Made by a program: the position numbers and the translations under genes. The notes under the pieces were generated by a model. The model saw nothing but the letters and a program-made list of their open reading frames with translations, made no database searches and was not told where the DNA came from. 64,000 bases of DNA from Gnetum montanum (lineage: Eukaryota > Streptophyta > Gnetopsida > Gnetales > Gnetaceae), in contig MNCI01023346.1 in assembly GCA_015680685.1 (NCBI GenBank), positions 610,916-674,915 on the forward strand. Reading direction: 5' to 3'. Below, piece after piece: positions 53,525 to 64,000 of this stretch (position 1 is the stretch's first letter; each line of letters opens with the position of its first letter).

Positions 53525-55531
53525 TCCTTTTTTTAACTTAGTCATGGGGGAGATGGCTATCCATGCTAACTATATAAGTGGCTTCTTAGTTTTTCATCTT
53601 TTTGTTTTACATTTTGTTGTTTTTACAACTTTTTATTTTATGCATTCTTTATCTTACACCTTTTTGTTTTTTACATTATTAACTTTTTCCAATTTTTTTA
53701 CAACATCATTAGTATATTTTATTTTTCTTAAATATTTTACAATTTCTTATACATTTTCTTTTATTTTGGATGTAATTTTCTTATTGTGTTTTAATAATAA
53801 CATGCCTTATTGCCAACTAGGTACAGTGTGGTTTGTTTGATGTGGGCCTGTGCTATATGGTTATTTGGTTGTTGGTGTTTGGATTCTAGCTTTGAATTTT
53901 GTTACTAATAACTAGAACGCTATTTCTTTTTCATGAAATAAGTAGTATGTCCATAACATCCAACCATCCAAAAACTCTATGGTTTTCCTTGTTTTAGAAG
54001 TATGAGGTCCCTTTTTCATTAATAAAACTTTAACAAACTTGTGACCTTAGTAGTTTCTGGACTTGAAAAGGATTCAAAGGTTTGAATAGGGTGTGACTTC
54101 AAGGGGACCCAATACTCATTGTGCCTTTATACTTACTTGCATCCATGTGTGTTTTCATGGATTTCTTACCATTCTATGTCAACTAATAACAGGAAGTTGA
54201 ATAAGTCTTTTCATGGTGTGGTTCCCATTTCAAAAAATAAAATAAAATGATAGGAATTCAAAGCACACCCCTTAGACAAAATAAATGGGCTACAAGCACT
54301 TGTTATGGGACTAGAAAGACATGTTACCCATGCTTGAAGGTCCCCTTTAACTAAGGCTCTCTCTCACTTCTTGCTTCTCTTTTCTTCTTAAATAAGGAAC
54401 AATGGTTGTTCTATGGGAGCACTCTTGTATCTTAAAGGGGTGGACTAGTCTTAGAGTGGCAATGTGACATCACTGAACATGGTTGATTTTGGTTTGGACT
54501 AAAAATGGATTTTATCAAGTCATTTAATCACAAAATTTACAAGGGACTTTAGGTGACCTAAATCGTGAACTCCATTCTACTCTCTCTCTCTCTCTCACTC
54601 TCACTCTCATGTCCATCTATGATTTTCATACCTCATCTCACTATCAATTTCATGTTCTTGTTCAATGTCTTGGTTTGATGTGTTGAAATTATTAGGTAGT
54701 TTCTTCTAGGTTTTTGTACTTAACTTTTCGTAATCATTAATCATGCATGGGGCCCATGAACTTCTCGGTTTAAGGTTATGCAAGGGAAACAACGGGCATG
54801 TGCCTACTTTGGGGAGGACCCACTTGCATACCTTTTGGTTGGGTTAGTTAAGTTCTTTATCCTTAAACATTCTCAAAATCAAATCCTTTTGCGTGCCCCA
54901 TCAATGACATCCAATTGTGTGCATCTTCATAATGTTTTTCAATGAAATCCTCTTTTTATTGTTGTGAATTCTTTAACTCTCTTCAAGCATTTCATTGCAT
55001 TTGGACTTTTTAGAATTTAATAGTGGATTACTTATCCATTTAATCCTATTTTTAAATCTTCCCGCTAACACTATTAAAGGAATTAATCCACCATACTCAC
55101 AACCTAGCCAAGTGTAACCACCAACGAGACAAGGTACCTAAAAGCTATATGTTACACATTGCATACTAATCCACAATTTTATTATGATTGCTATGAGAAG
55201 TGTGAACTATAAGTGAGATTGTCTTCACCAAAGAAGATGCAACAACATCATGCAACAAGGATCCTTCATGATCATTGAATCTTCCCCCTCACTCTTCAAT
55301 TGCTAGAGGTGTTAGATGTCAATTTTGTCTAGGGTGTTTAACTCTATTATTATGAACACCCAATTTTGTAAAATATTGTAAATCTATATACTTGGGCACT
55401 TAGAGTTTGTTTGTTTCGTCTAATTCAATTTGCATCTTAGTCAATAATTCCATACCTTCTCAATATTTTGTAAGGGACTTGTTCTTCCTCTTATTCACTT
55501 GAGGACAAATTTTCATTTAGTTGTCGGGGTA
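53525..55531 (+). other. Remnant H: spacer without gag, pol, internal promoter or extra ORF
   Basis: It begins TCCTTTTTTTAACTTAGTCA then TGGGGGAGATGG, i.e. at the integrase end, directly after an LTR, with no PBS. It has the conserved blocks AGGGTGTGACTTCAAGGGG (54088), GGTGTGGTTCCCATTTC (about 54216), AAAGCACACCCCTTAG (54258) and TTTGGGGAGGACCCACTTG (about 54810). A CT microsatellite is at 54583-54608. The cassette and extra ORF are missing: leader-like text (55140-55200) runs into the 3' tail. PPT-like GTCGGGGTA is at 55523-55531. Confidence 0.7.
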
Positions 55532-56415
55532 TGATGAACTGTGTTTAGCTTGGCTCTGATATAATATATTAGATATTAGAGCCCTAATATCAAATACCTG
55601 ATATCAGGGCCTAAGAAGAAATGTTGGATATTCAATATTGTTGGGTATGTGCTGACCTATAAATATAGTTTTTGGGCACATGGTTTGCATAAGTTATTAT
55701 CATAGCATAGCAAAGCTCTTGCAATTTCTTTTATCCAGAGTTAGAATATTTTTTTAAGGTGCTTGTAGTGGAAGTCATTGAGTGTATGGATCTTTATTTG
55801 AGCATTATTGTACCTGAGCATGGCAATGTGTGCGATAAGAAAGACAAGCTTTCTAATCAAACCTTGCAACACCTTTCCTAGCTTAAATATTTTAGTTATG
55901 CATTTAATGTTTTTTGCAATCTCATTTAATACTATCAAGTAATTAAATTAAAGTAAGCTAGCTAGATTAAATAGTAGTTAATTAAGCACATAAGTATGAT
56001 CACTTCAAGCATGCCTTGACACTTGGATAATCTTAGCAATGCTTAACATTTGGTAACCCAACAACATTATAGGTGTTCAGGACGTGCATGGAAAGTGGGA
56101 TTGGATACTTATGTTGGGGTAGTTAGTTATTACTTAGAAATTAGATTAGTTAAAGCGGTTCATAAATTAAGTTTTAAATTGTTAATTATCGTAGGTGAAT
56201 AAAATATAAAATAATAAAAATCATGTGCCTCAACTACATTTAATCATATAACTAAGCTCCACAAGTGTACTTGGGAAGACAACAATCATCACAATTAGAT
56301 TTCACGTTCTAAAACTAGTGTACATGGGAACTTAAGGTCTATGGAATTTGACCAGATCGCATGTGAACACTTGTGATTTGTATGGTTGGGTGTAGGGGTA
56401 CCTTGCCACTTATCA
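55532..56415 (+). repeat. LTR of remnant H
   Basis: 884 bases, TGATGAACTG… to CACTTATCA. The U3 is of another type: AGATATTAGAGCCCTAATAT and ACCTGATATCAGGGC, both near-palindromic. The R/U5 is the common one (TATAAATATAG at about 55660, GGTTGGGTGTAGGGGTACC). Confidence 0.8.
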
Positions 56416-56560
56416 TCATAGTTAAGTGTAATCAAGGCATATGAATTTTATTATTTTTATGTTTTATGTTTTGGATGCTTAAAATAAAGGATGAAAAGAA
56501 TGAAATAATTTAATTTCTACTTTAATCTAACTAAATACACCTAACTCATCCTAACATTAG
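56416..56560 (-). repeat. Inverted LTR fragment
   Basis: The plus strand GTTAAGTGTAATCAAGGCAT and following is the reverse complement of the R/U5 middle of the A-type LTR (15600-15735). It sits exactly between the H LTR end and the F LTR start. Confidence 0.7.
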
Positions 56561-57378
56561 TGATGAGACATCATTGTAAGGCGCCAATGTTAGATACTTG
56601 ATGTTGCCTCATCTGAATCTCACCTATAAATATGGTGCTAGGGTGCTTGGATGAGAAAAGGTAGTAAGTAGTTGATAGTCAATAAATAGTTATAGTTTTT
56701 AGTTTCTTCTTTCAAAGTCTATTATTCCCAATGCATGCCTGCAGTGTGATGCTTGTAATCGTATGACACCTTTTTTCGAGTGTGACATACGTGAACATGT
56801 TACATGACTGACAATAAAGATCGAGATTACTTCCATCATTGCAACATCCACTTAGATTATTATTACTTTAATTATTTAATGCTTTCTTTAGTAAAACATT
56901 TCTATTTATTATTATTTACTATTCCTATTATTAAGCGGAATGCGTATGCCTTAATCATGAGTGTTTAAGTGTAAATACTTGGTAATCCAGAGGTGTATTG
57001 TTTGGCACAACTAATGACATACACTTGGAAATCCCATAAGTAGCTTCATGAAGTCCAAGACGTGTATAGATGATTAAGTGCAAATACTCATTACCATAGG
57101 CTAGTTTAGATCTTATTTTCCATTATCCCTTAGTTTAATTAATTTATCTCTTTTCGTCATCAAGAGTAGCATAGAAAGTAGACAACATCATATGCCTCAC
57201 TTTGGACTAAACCATACATGACAAAGTTACCACTAGTCCAAGTGGGAAGACAATGAATTGTAATCAAAGCATAACGATCTAGATGCCAAAACTAGTTTGA
57301 TCCACAAAATTCAACTGGATTGCACATAAACGCTTGTGATTCATATGGTTGAGCATAGGGGTACCTCACTGCTCATCA
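56561..57378 (+). repeat. 5' LTR of F
   Basis: 818 bases, TGATGAGACATC… to CTGCTCATCA. The short U3 has GACATCATTG and CTTGATGTTGCC; TATAAATATGG is at about 56624; AATAAAG is near 56812. Confidence 0.85.
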
Positions 57379-57400
57379 TTGGTGTCATTGTTAGGGATGG
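57379..57400 (+). other. Primer binding site of F
   Basis: TTGGTGTCATTGTTAGGGAT directly after the LTR: the tRNA-Asp-type site with several C>T / G>A changes. Confidence 0.65.
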
Positions 57401-57504
57401 TGCTAGTAATCTAGATTAGTTATATTATACATAATCACTGTAAAAGGTATTAATGATATATATTTCAGAAAATATTAAGTCACACACACTATAAGCCAAC
57501 AACC

Positions 57505-59985
57505 ATGTCTCTTCCACACGGAAATGAGAATGCGTGGTACAACGAACACATTCATTGGAGAAATAATGCAATATATGATGAAGAATGGAGTGATCAACCT
57601 TATGTAGGGGTTTCTTATGATCATGACCACCCTAACAACACTCAAAGACTACATTCACCTAATGAAGATAATCTTAGAGGAGATGATGTATGTCCTAGAC
57701 TAGGGGAGGCCTCAAGGCCTAAGACCTCCTCGAAACCCAGAAATGATAAATCAAGGGACCCCGAGGAACATTATAGAAGCCATGGTGATTCTTCTAGTTC
57801 CTCATCTTCCTCTTCCCCTTCATTGTCTAGTTTTGATAAAAATGAACATAAGTATGGAGATAAGGCTCCACTAAAGGGTCAGGCTAGAAACTGAAATTGA
57901 ACCCATGGGAAACTTCAAAGACAGCATCATCACGATCAAACAAATAGTGATAGACATTTCCCTCATAATTTGTTTGATGATGATGAACCCTTGCTGGCCA
58001 CTAAGAGCCTAATGCATATCATAGAGGTTGTTAAGATATTTCGTAGGCATTTCAAAAAGGGTCGTTTACCCAAGCTTGACATGAATAATATTCCTAAATT
58101 TGTAGGATGCTATGATTCAAATCCACAACATCATTTACAAAGCTTCTATGATGCCTGTGCTTTCTACAACATTGAAAGTGGATGGAAAAAGCTTAAGTTC
58201 TTTCCTAGGATACTAATTGATAGAGCTAAAGTGTGGTATCGATCATTGAGATCAAATTCCATCCGACAATGGTCTACAATGCTGGAACTCTTCAAGAAGA
58301 AATACCAAACCTATGCAAGAGTGTCCAACCTGAGGAGATGGATCCAAGAGTGGAAACAAGAATACCATGAACCCTTAGACATGGACTTAGATAGATATTA
58401 TGCTTTACTAAGTAGATGGCTAGGCTGTGGTTTCTTCAAGGAAAGGCAACTTTTCCACATCATAGATGGACTTTGTAATGAAACAAGAGAAACCCTTGGG
58501 ATGTATGCCCCAGGGCAATTATACAAGATCAAAGCCCATCAAATCCAAGAACTAAGAGAGCATGTGGCAAAAGAAGAAGGAGAGATGTGCAAGTGGGAGA
58601 ATGTTAAGAAACATTAATGGGAACCAAAGGAGGTCCAAATTTATGGTATGAAGAATGAAACTGATTTTGATAAGGTGATTCCACAACAAACTTTGTCGTA
58701 AAGGAGCCTATTGATGATATAAAAGCAAATTTTAATAGGATGTCTAAATGGATGGATGAGAACATCACAATTCTTATTGAGATGGTTGTAGAGAAGATCA
58801 TGCAATACATGCTAGGCAATCACAATTAACAGAGGACACAGGACCAAGAAACAGTTAGGAATACTTTTCGACAGATGAGAAAAGTGATTGACAAAAGTGA
58901 GGCTAAAGACTCCACCACGGATGAAGATGATGGATGTGACCTATGCATAGATGACCATATAGAGAGCTAATGCCCTATATTGTTGCATCTATAGGAGTAT
59001 TGGGTAGGTGTCTTAAATCTGAAGTTTGTGCAAAAGCACATGCCCAAGAGACTTCCTCTCCCACAAGGTAATTTTAGATAGTTTCACAACCGATCGTACC
59101 AGCCTAGGAGGACTTATTACTAGCCTCAACATGGTCCTCAATTGCAGTGGCAACAACCATAGTCATGGGGGAGGCCACCACCAAATTAGCCATATCCACT
59201 AAAAATGCATGGCTATTATGTTCAACACCATGTTTCTTGAACTAGTTTTGCATCCTCCACTTCAAATTGCCACTATCACTCTCCTAAACACCATTAATAC
59301 ATGACATCCCCTGAAGGATCACCACCTCGTGCCTCTTACCATCCAACTTACCCTCAATATAATCATAAGCCACCTCCTTATATGCCATCACCAGTAATTC
59401 AAGAAGGCTCAGCACCACAATATTAACCAATGAGTGCCACTTGTGTTGCAGATGTGCAAAGACACATTGACATTAATGGGTCCCAACCACAACACCAGGA
59501 ACATTCCTTTTGAAGAAAAGGCCGTAAGATGAGGCAAACCATGCATTGACCCACCACATCATTTAAGCCAACATAAGGCCAACTTGACACATCACCTTCC
59601 TTGTCTTAACTAACATCCTCCGACCATACACAAGGGTCACCATCTGTCAATATTCCAATCCCACATCCAACCAATGAATCTACAAATGTGGGGAGATAAA
59701 TAAATCCATGCATGCCATCTCATAATCAAGGGTGCACTCATGGGCCAGTATTCCATAATGTTAACACACCTCATATCTTGACCCACCATACATATAACAA
59801 TCAGGTGTGTGACCAACAATTTTTCTACCCAACCAGTACACCACCAACAGGCACCTAGTGGCTAGGGCATGGAAGGTTCCAAATGTTTCAGACATGCATG
59901 GATCCTATTCATCCACTTACTAATCCTAGCCATGTACAAATGTTTAGACATGGAGGTTACCCCCCATTCTAATCTTCAGTATTTT
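57505..59985 (+). pseudogene. Gag of F with proline-rich tail
   Basis: It starts MSLPHGNENAWYNEHIHWRN. Open 57505-57894, then after a stop 57970-58617. Layout as in C: EEWSDQPYVGVSYDHDHPNN, a Ser-rich run, DDDEPLLATKSLMHI, MNNIPKFVGCYDSNPQHHLQ, LKFFPRILIDRAKVWYRSL, SIRQWSTMLELFKKKYQTYA, HIIDGLCNETRETLGMYAPG; a charged helix (58640-58860); the knuckle CDLCIDDHIES, stop, C (58940-58980); then a Pro/His/Tyr/Ser-rich tail to about 59985 (SYHPTYPQYNHKPPPYMPS; NPCMPSHNQG; NNQVCDQQ). The tail matches C and replaces protease. Confidence 0.8.
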
Positions 59986-61287
59986 TAAGTTCTTTTTATC
60001 TTTTTGTTTTACAATTTTCTATCATTTTCCTATTTCTTCCACTTTTTTCTAATTGTGGTTTTAATTTTCTTTGTAGGTAATCTCACTATTGATCATGTTG
60101 CCCATTCTGGTGAGGTTTTTCTCCATGCTATTGAGTCATAAGGGATTGATTATTTGGACATTGAGAGCACAACATTTATCCACCCATTTCATTAATGAGA
60201 GGTTCTTTCTTTGGTCATAATGGTAATCTTTTTCATCATCCAACTAAAAGTAAATTTATAATCATTGTGTCTAGATAGAAGAGTGCAAAACCAAGGTGAA
60301 ATGTAAAGGGTGTGACATCAAGGGGATTTGTGGATTCTCTCTAGTTACTTCTATATGTTTTATCATGTTGTTGAGGTTGTAACCATATCCTTGTAGATCT
60401 AACAAAAAGTGGGAGTAAGGGCAACTTAAATCGACACTGAATAAACTTTTGTGGATCCCACTAGAAAGACATGCATCCATCCCTGAAGGTTGGAAACTAT
60501 TTAGAATGCCATAAGAAAATACAATAATTATGTCATAATATTGCTCCTCCCTTGGACAAAATGCCAAGTGATGTTACTTCTTATGACTTTGATGGTCTTA
60601 TGGCTATCCGCTGATGGGATGAAACAATGCGATGTCACTACAATGTGGTTTGGACTTGGTTTGAATCTTAGGCAAAAATACACATGGTTATTTAACCATT
60701 AATAACACAAAAGTTTCATTGTGACCATGGTACGACACCTCATGTCTCGATTTCTGCGATCCCTTCTACAGTCCATCTCGTCTGATTATTCGGATGTTCA
60801 TAACTTGTAGTTGTGTGTAACATAGATTTTTTATCTCAATTTGGTGGTTTAACATGTGTGTTTTTTTGTTTCACAGGTATGCATTGCATTCAACCACTCT
60901 AGTAGCTATGAACATTATAGGTGTGGTTACACAAGGGAATCATAGGTTGGAGCCTACTTTGGGGAGGATCCACTTGTGTAACTTTTGTGACTTGTACTTG
61001 TTTAATGTGCCCACATTATTTTTCACCTTCCAAGCACTCAAATTGTTATATTTTATTATTTTCCTTATCATGAATGTAATCTATCCCACAATCATGCTTT
61101 CAATGCCTTTGTTCTTGCTCATTCTTGTACTTTTCACGTTGACGAATTCACCCTATCATACTTTTGGTGCCTCCAATTAAATTTTCACTTATCTAAAATA
61201 CTAAACTTAAATTCAAACCTTTCAACCACTCCAAGAGCTTCAATTTCCATGTTCATTGGCCCCATAAAATCAAAATTTTTGGACCTT
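59986..61287 (+). other. Spacer of F
   Basis: T-rich start, then AGGGTGTGACATCAAGGGGA (60307), and GTGGTTACACAAGGGAATCA with TTTGGGGAGGATCCACTTG (60920-60977). Open frames here are shadows. Confidence 0.6.
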
Positions 61288-61363
61288 GATGTCACATACG
61301 CAATTTCGGGTCAGACTTGACGTTGCGTACATGACATCATGTCTGCAAAAATGTATAAATACG
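61288..61363 (+). promoter_or_regulatory. Candidate internal promoter of F (inverted repeat + TATA)
   Basis: GATGTCACATACGCAA (61288-61303) and TTGCGTACATGACATC (61323-61338) pair at 14 of 16 positions with a 19-base loop. The TATA box ATGTATAAATACG follows at 61351-61363, 541 bases before the extra ORF. The loop length is the same as in A. Confidence 0.7.
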
Positions 61364-61903
61364 ACACCCATGCAACTTGAACTTCATTTTTCTCATTTGC
61401 TACTAGGGGCATCGTTGAAATTTTTCCTTGTGACTTAGAGCTCTATGCATCCATCTTCCATTTGTGAGATCTGGCTCTCTAATGCTTTGATTAATGTGCC
61501 ATTTGAATCTCTCTAAACCTAGAGTGTTCACCTTAGTCGTGCAGGGTGCTTGTGTGCAAACTTTGCACCAATTTGCTATTGCTTGAAAGGTATCATAAGG
61601 GTAAGGATGTTGTAAACCTTAGGAATTATAATGAAAAATCACTAATGGTAATGTTAGAAGTTTAATTTTTCTAACCCATGGGGCCATAACTATTATTATA
61701 AGCCACATATAACAAAAAAGGAAGCCACTTGTGAGGGTTGTAGAAAGAGATAGACACTTTTTGGGGGATTTTTCTTAAAAATTTTCCTAACCCTACAATC
61801 ATATGCATTATGAGCTCAATGAACTAAGGTTATGAGTAAGGTATAAATTGATTAATGATAATAAACATAACCTTGGTAATACTTAGTTTTTTCTTGATTG
61901 CAG
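61364..61903 (+). other. Leader with putative intron of F
   Basis: Donor candidates GAAAG|GTATCA (61590) or AGG|GTAAGG (61600); acceptor TTTTTTCTTGATTGCAG ends at 61903, directly before ATG. The acceptor is textbook quality (pyrimidine tract plus CAG). Confidence 0.55.
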
Positions 61904-63784
61904 ATGGTCCCAAAAAGAGGTGCTTAGGGTGAACCCTTGTAGACAGCCGCTAAATGTCCACGTGGTGGCAGTGGCTAGTAAGGAGAACATGAGGAACATG
62001 TTGAGAAAGAGGCCTAATCTTTCAATATCCATCAAGAGGCCCCTACTACTGGGCAATTGGCCCAAGCAGAGGTGGTAGAAGTATCGATCCCTAAACAGGG
62101 ACAACGTCTCATGTTGCCCCTTGACTGTCTTGTTGTCACCTTGAAGAAATCCACATTGGCTTTAATCATTGTGGAAATGAACTTTGGTCTGTTTGTGGAG
62201 TTTTCTCTAGAAGCAGTGTAGATGCAACTCAAAGCATCACCATTGTGGCCTATCTTGTCCAATAGTGGTGAATGGTACCTAGGTGAAGTCCATCAATTCT
62301 GGCATAACAAAGATGAGGGCACCACTGTTGATATCTGTAGGGTGATTGTCTCTTACTCAGTCAAGGACATTATGAAAAATATGAACTTGCCCAATGAAGG
62401 AGCCAAGGTTGCTCACCTATCCACCAGATCTAACCTCGAAACAAAGAAATTATGGCTAAGATGGGTGTACCATGAAATGACTTTGGAAGAGAGAACCTAT
62501 TTTAAGATTGGGACGTACGATCTATTTCCTACCAAAGGGCTCAATAGAATCTTGACTTATACGGCTAGGGGAAGTGCCATTTTAATGGAAAAATTTATAG
62601 TCAACCTTCCCTAATATTACTTCATAGAAAACCAACAATGGTTTGAAGAAACAAAGTCAGGGAGACCAACACTTCAATTTCCCTATCTAATTAGAAAGTT
62701 ATGCAAGCACGTTGGAATCTTGGGATATACCAATGATATCCTTAGGAAGGCTTAACATGCCTCCTTCGCAGAACTCCTGAAAACCACAGCACCAAGAAAA
62801 GATTCTAGTGAGGAGCAAGAAGTTGAAAAGGAGGTAGAGCCAAGAATAAAAATGTAATAAGAGCTTGAGCAATATTAAGAAGCACAAGCTCTGCCACCAC
62901 CACCACAAGATTATAGACTGTCGATGAGCCACCTGTAGAGGATTGCTGAAACCATCAACTAGAGAAGAAAGGATGAGGCTAATTTCTTCTAAGTTATGGA
63001 TGACACCATATGGTCCATTGTATTAGCTAATTCAATAAGGGGAGAGATCTCAATACAGTTAGGAGGAGGGGATCTCAATGGTCTTGTTAAATCTCTGGAA
63101 ACGCTGCATCCTTTCAAGTCACATTGGAAAGTGGAGAAGGCACCACAATCATGATACTACAACACAAGGATGTAATAGGTGTAGTAGAGGTGATCATTGA
63201 TCACATTGAAGAGTCTTTCAATCTTCCTATTATGCCTCTAATTGATCTAGTAGAAACTAGAGATGCACAAATGTTGGCTAGGATCTTAATGATTGCTGCG
63301 GTACATGAGGACATGCTTAATTGCTTGCTACAAATGGATCAAGTAATGACCATTCTATTTAACATTCCCAGTGATGTCACTGCAGCATAGTCAGACCTCA
63401 TCACCACCAAAGGGAAGTTGGTCATGACAAAGGTTAGGGCAAAACATGTGGAAGCTGAGATACAAAGATTGTAAGAAGAGCTGGCTACCCTGCATGCTGA
63501 ACAATGGAATCCTGCTAATTTTGTTGTGCTGGACCCACTAGAAAAATTCAAGATAGAGGAGCTTACCAAGCTAGCGAAGGAGATAGTAGCTATAGAGCAA
63601 GAGAAAGAGATGGTGATTTGGAATGCCTCTACTATAGATGTGTAATCTCATGTGTATAAAAAGGCATTGACCGTCATCTAAGAGGAAAATAAGCAACTCA
63701 CTATAGATAATTTTTGGTTAACCATTGTAGAAAAATAAAAGAACATCTTAGAAGAAAGAATCCTCTAGTTGTGAGAACAATTGG
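61904..63784 (+). pseudogene. Extra ORF of F, cut by LTR I
   Basis: It starts MVPKRGA. Open piece 62222-62614: SPLWPILSNSGEWYLGEVHQ, KDEGTTVDICRVIV, AHLSTRSNLETKKLWLRWVY, MTLEERTYFKIGTYDLFPTK, LTYTARGSAILMEKFIVNLP; then QFPYLIRKLCKHVGILGYTN (about 62679-62738), the end of the Athila-type domain. A Pro-rich linker (62880-62905) is followed by a coiled coil (63124-63760) with the blocks HEDMLNCLLQMDQVMTILFN and SDLITTKGKLVMTKVR that are doubled in C. It ends at EQLV, where LTR I begins. About a dozen stops. Confidence 0.75.
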
Positions 63785-64000
63785 TGATGAGTCATGAATT
63801 TGTTGGCTATGATATCGTAGTCATGATATCGCGTATGCGATATCACGTACGCGATATCATAGCCTAGACGCGATATCACGTACGTGATATTGCAGCCTGT
63901 CTGCTCATCTATAAATAAGAGGTAGGCAGATCTGGTAGGCAATTTTTTTGGAGTTTTTAAAAATTTTAAGTTTTCAATAGTTTTTAGTACATCAATTTTT
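63785..64000 (+). repeat. Start of LTR I inserted in the F extra ORF
   Basis: It begins TGATGAGTCATGAATTTGTT, then a dense array of palindromes: ATGATATCGCGTATGCGATA, TCACGTACGCGATATCATAG, GCGATATCACGTACGTGATA. The TATA box TATAAATAAGAGG is at about 63910, as in B and C. The rest lies outside the window. Confidence 0.75.

Larger units (their letters stand above)
56561..64000 (+). mobile_element. Element F: pol-less gag + extra-ORF retrotransposon (right end outside)
   Basis: 5' LTR, PBS, gag with proline-rich tail, spacer, internal promoter cassette and extra ORF, interrupted at 63785 by another LTR (I). No protease, RT or integrase. Same plan as C, with a different U3. The 3' end lies beyond the window. 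Confidence 0.8.

Noticed and set aside
54583-54608. CT microsatellite as a regulatory GAGA-type site
   Set aside because: It is a short simple repeat in the spacer of H only and is not found at this place in the other copies.
1-64000. tRNA, rRNA or host protein-coding genes
   Set aside because: I saw no cloverleaf with a tRNA-type B box, no rRNA signature and no multi-exon host gene; every longer open frame is explained by retroelements or their shadows.

Overview
This is a plant nuclear repeat-rich (heterochromatin-like) window. I see no host gene, tRNA, rRNA or bacterial-type feature. Almost all of it is old LTR retrotransposon sequence, nested several deep, plus one L1-type LINE. A plant host is supported by three things: Ty3/gypsy elements whose primer site begins TTGGCGCCGTTGCC (the tRNA-Asp-type site known from the plant Athila group), an extra ORF between integrase and the 3' LTR as in Athila-type elements, and a plant L1 LINE with a CCHC/zf-RVT end. 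The species cannot be told. Most reading frames are broken by TAG/TGA stops that look like C>T and G>A decay.

Layout. 1-590: 5' end of a minus-strand element (K), fused to the U3/TATA stub of a plus-strand element (E1). 594-15020: E1 internal region (gag end, protease, RT, RNase H, integrase, noncoding spacer, extra ORF, PPT), with a minus-strand LINE at about 4903-10203 inside the spacer. 15021-15907: one LTR shared by E1 and the next element, A. 15908-52604: element A. B is inserted in its gag (17582-24585, target duplication AAAAC). Minus-strand element C is inserted in its spacer (30433-48658, duplication TCACT/TCACC). D, from a different lineage, is inserted in C's extra ORF (33915-43100, duplication GTGAT). 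52605-53524: 3' LTR of A. 53525-56415: remnant H (spacer plus LTR). 56416-56560: an inverted LTR scrap. 56561-64000: plus-strand element F, interrupted at 63785 by the start of another LTR (I).

How the parts work together. The main family has the order LTR - tRNA-Asp-type PBS - gag - (protease - RT - RNase H - integrase) - about 2 kb conserved noncoding spacer - about 0.9-1.05 kb codon extra ORF with a long coiled coil - PPT - LTR. E1 and A still carry pol. C and F have no pol; instead gag has a long proline-rich tail. B keeps gag and protease only. D is a separate gag-protease-only element with 1.9 kb LTRs.

The most interesting signal is regulatory. In E1, A, C and F the spacer contains an inverted-repeat cassette followed by a TATA box, 0.4-0.6 kb upstream of the extra ORF, whose ATG sits directly behind a splice-acceptor-like AG. 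The same kind of cassette (and in C the same GATATCGCG palindrome) lies upstream of the TATA box in the LTR U3. B and H, which lost the extra ORF, also lost the internal cassette. I read this as a second, internal promoter copied from or co-evolving with U3 that drives a spliced mRNA for the extra protein.
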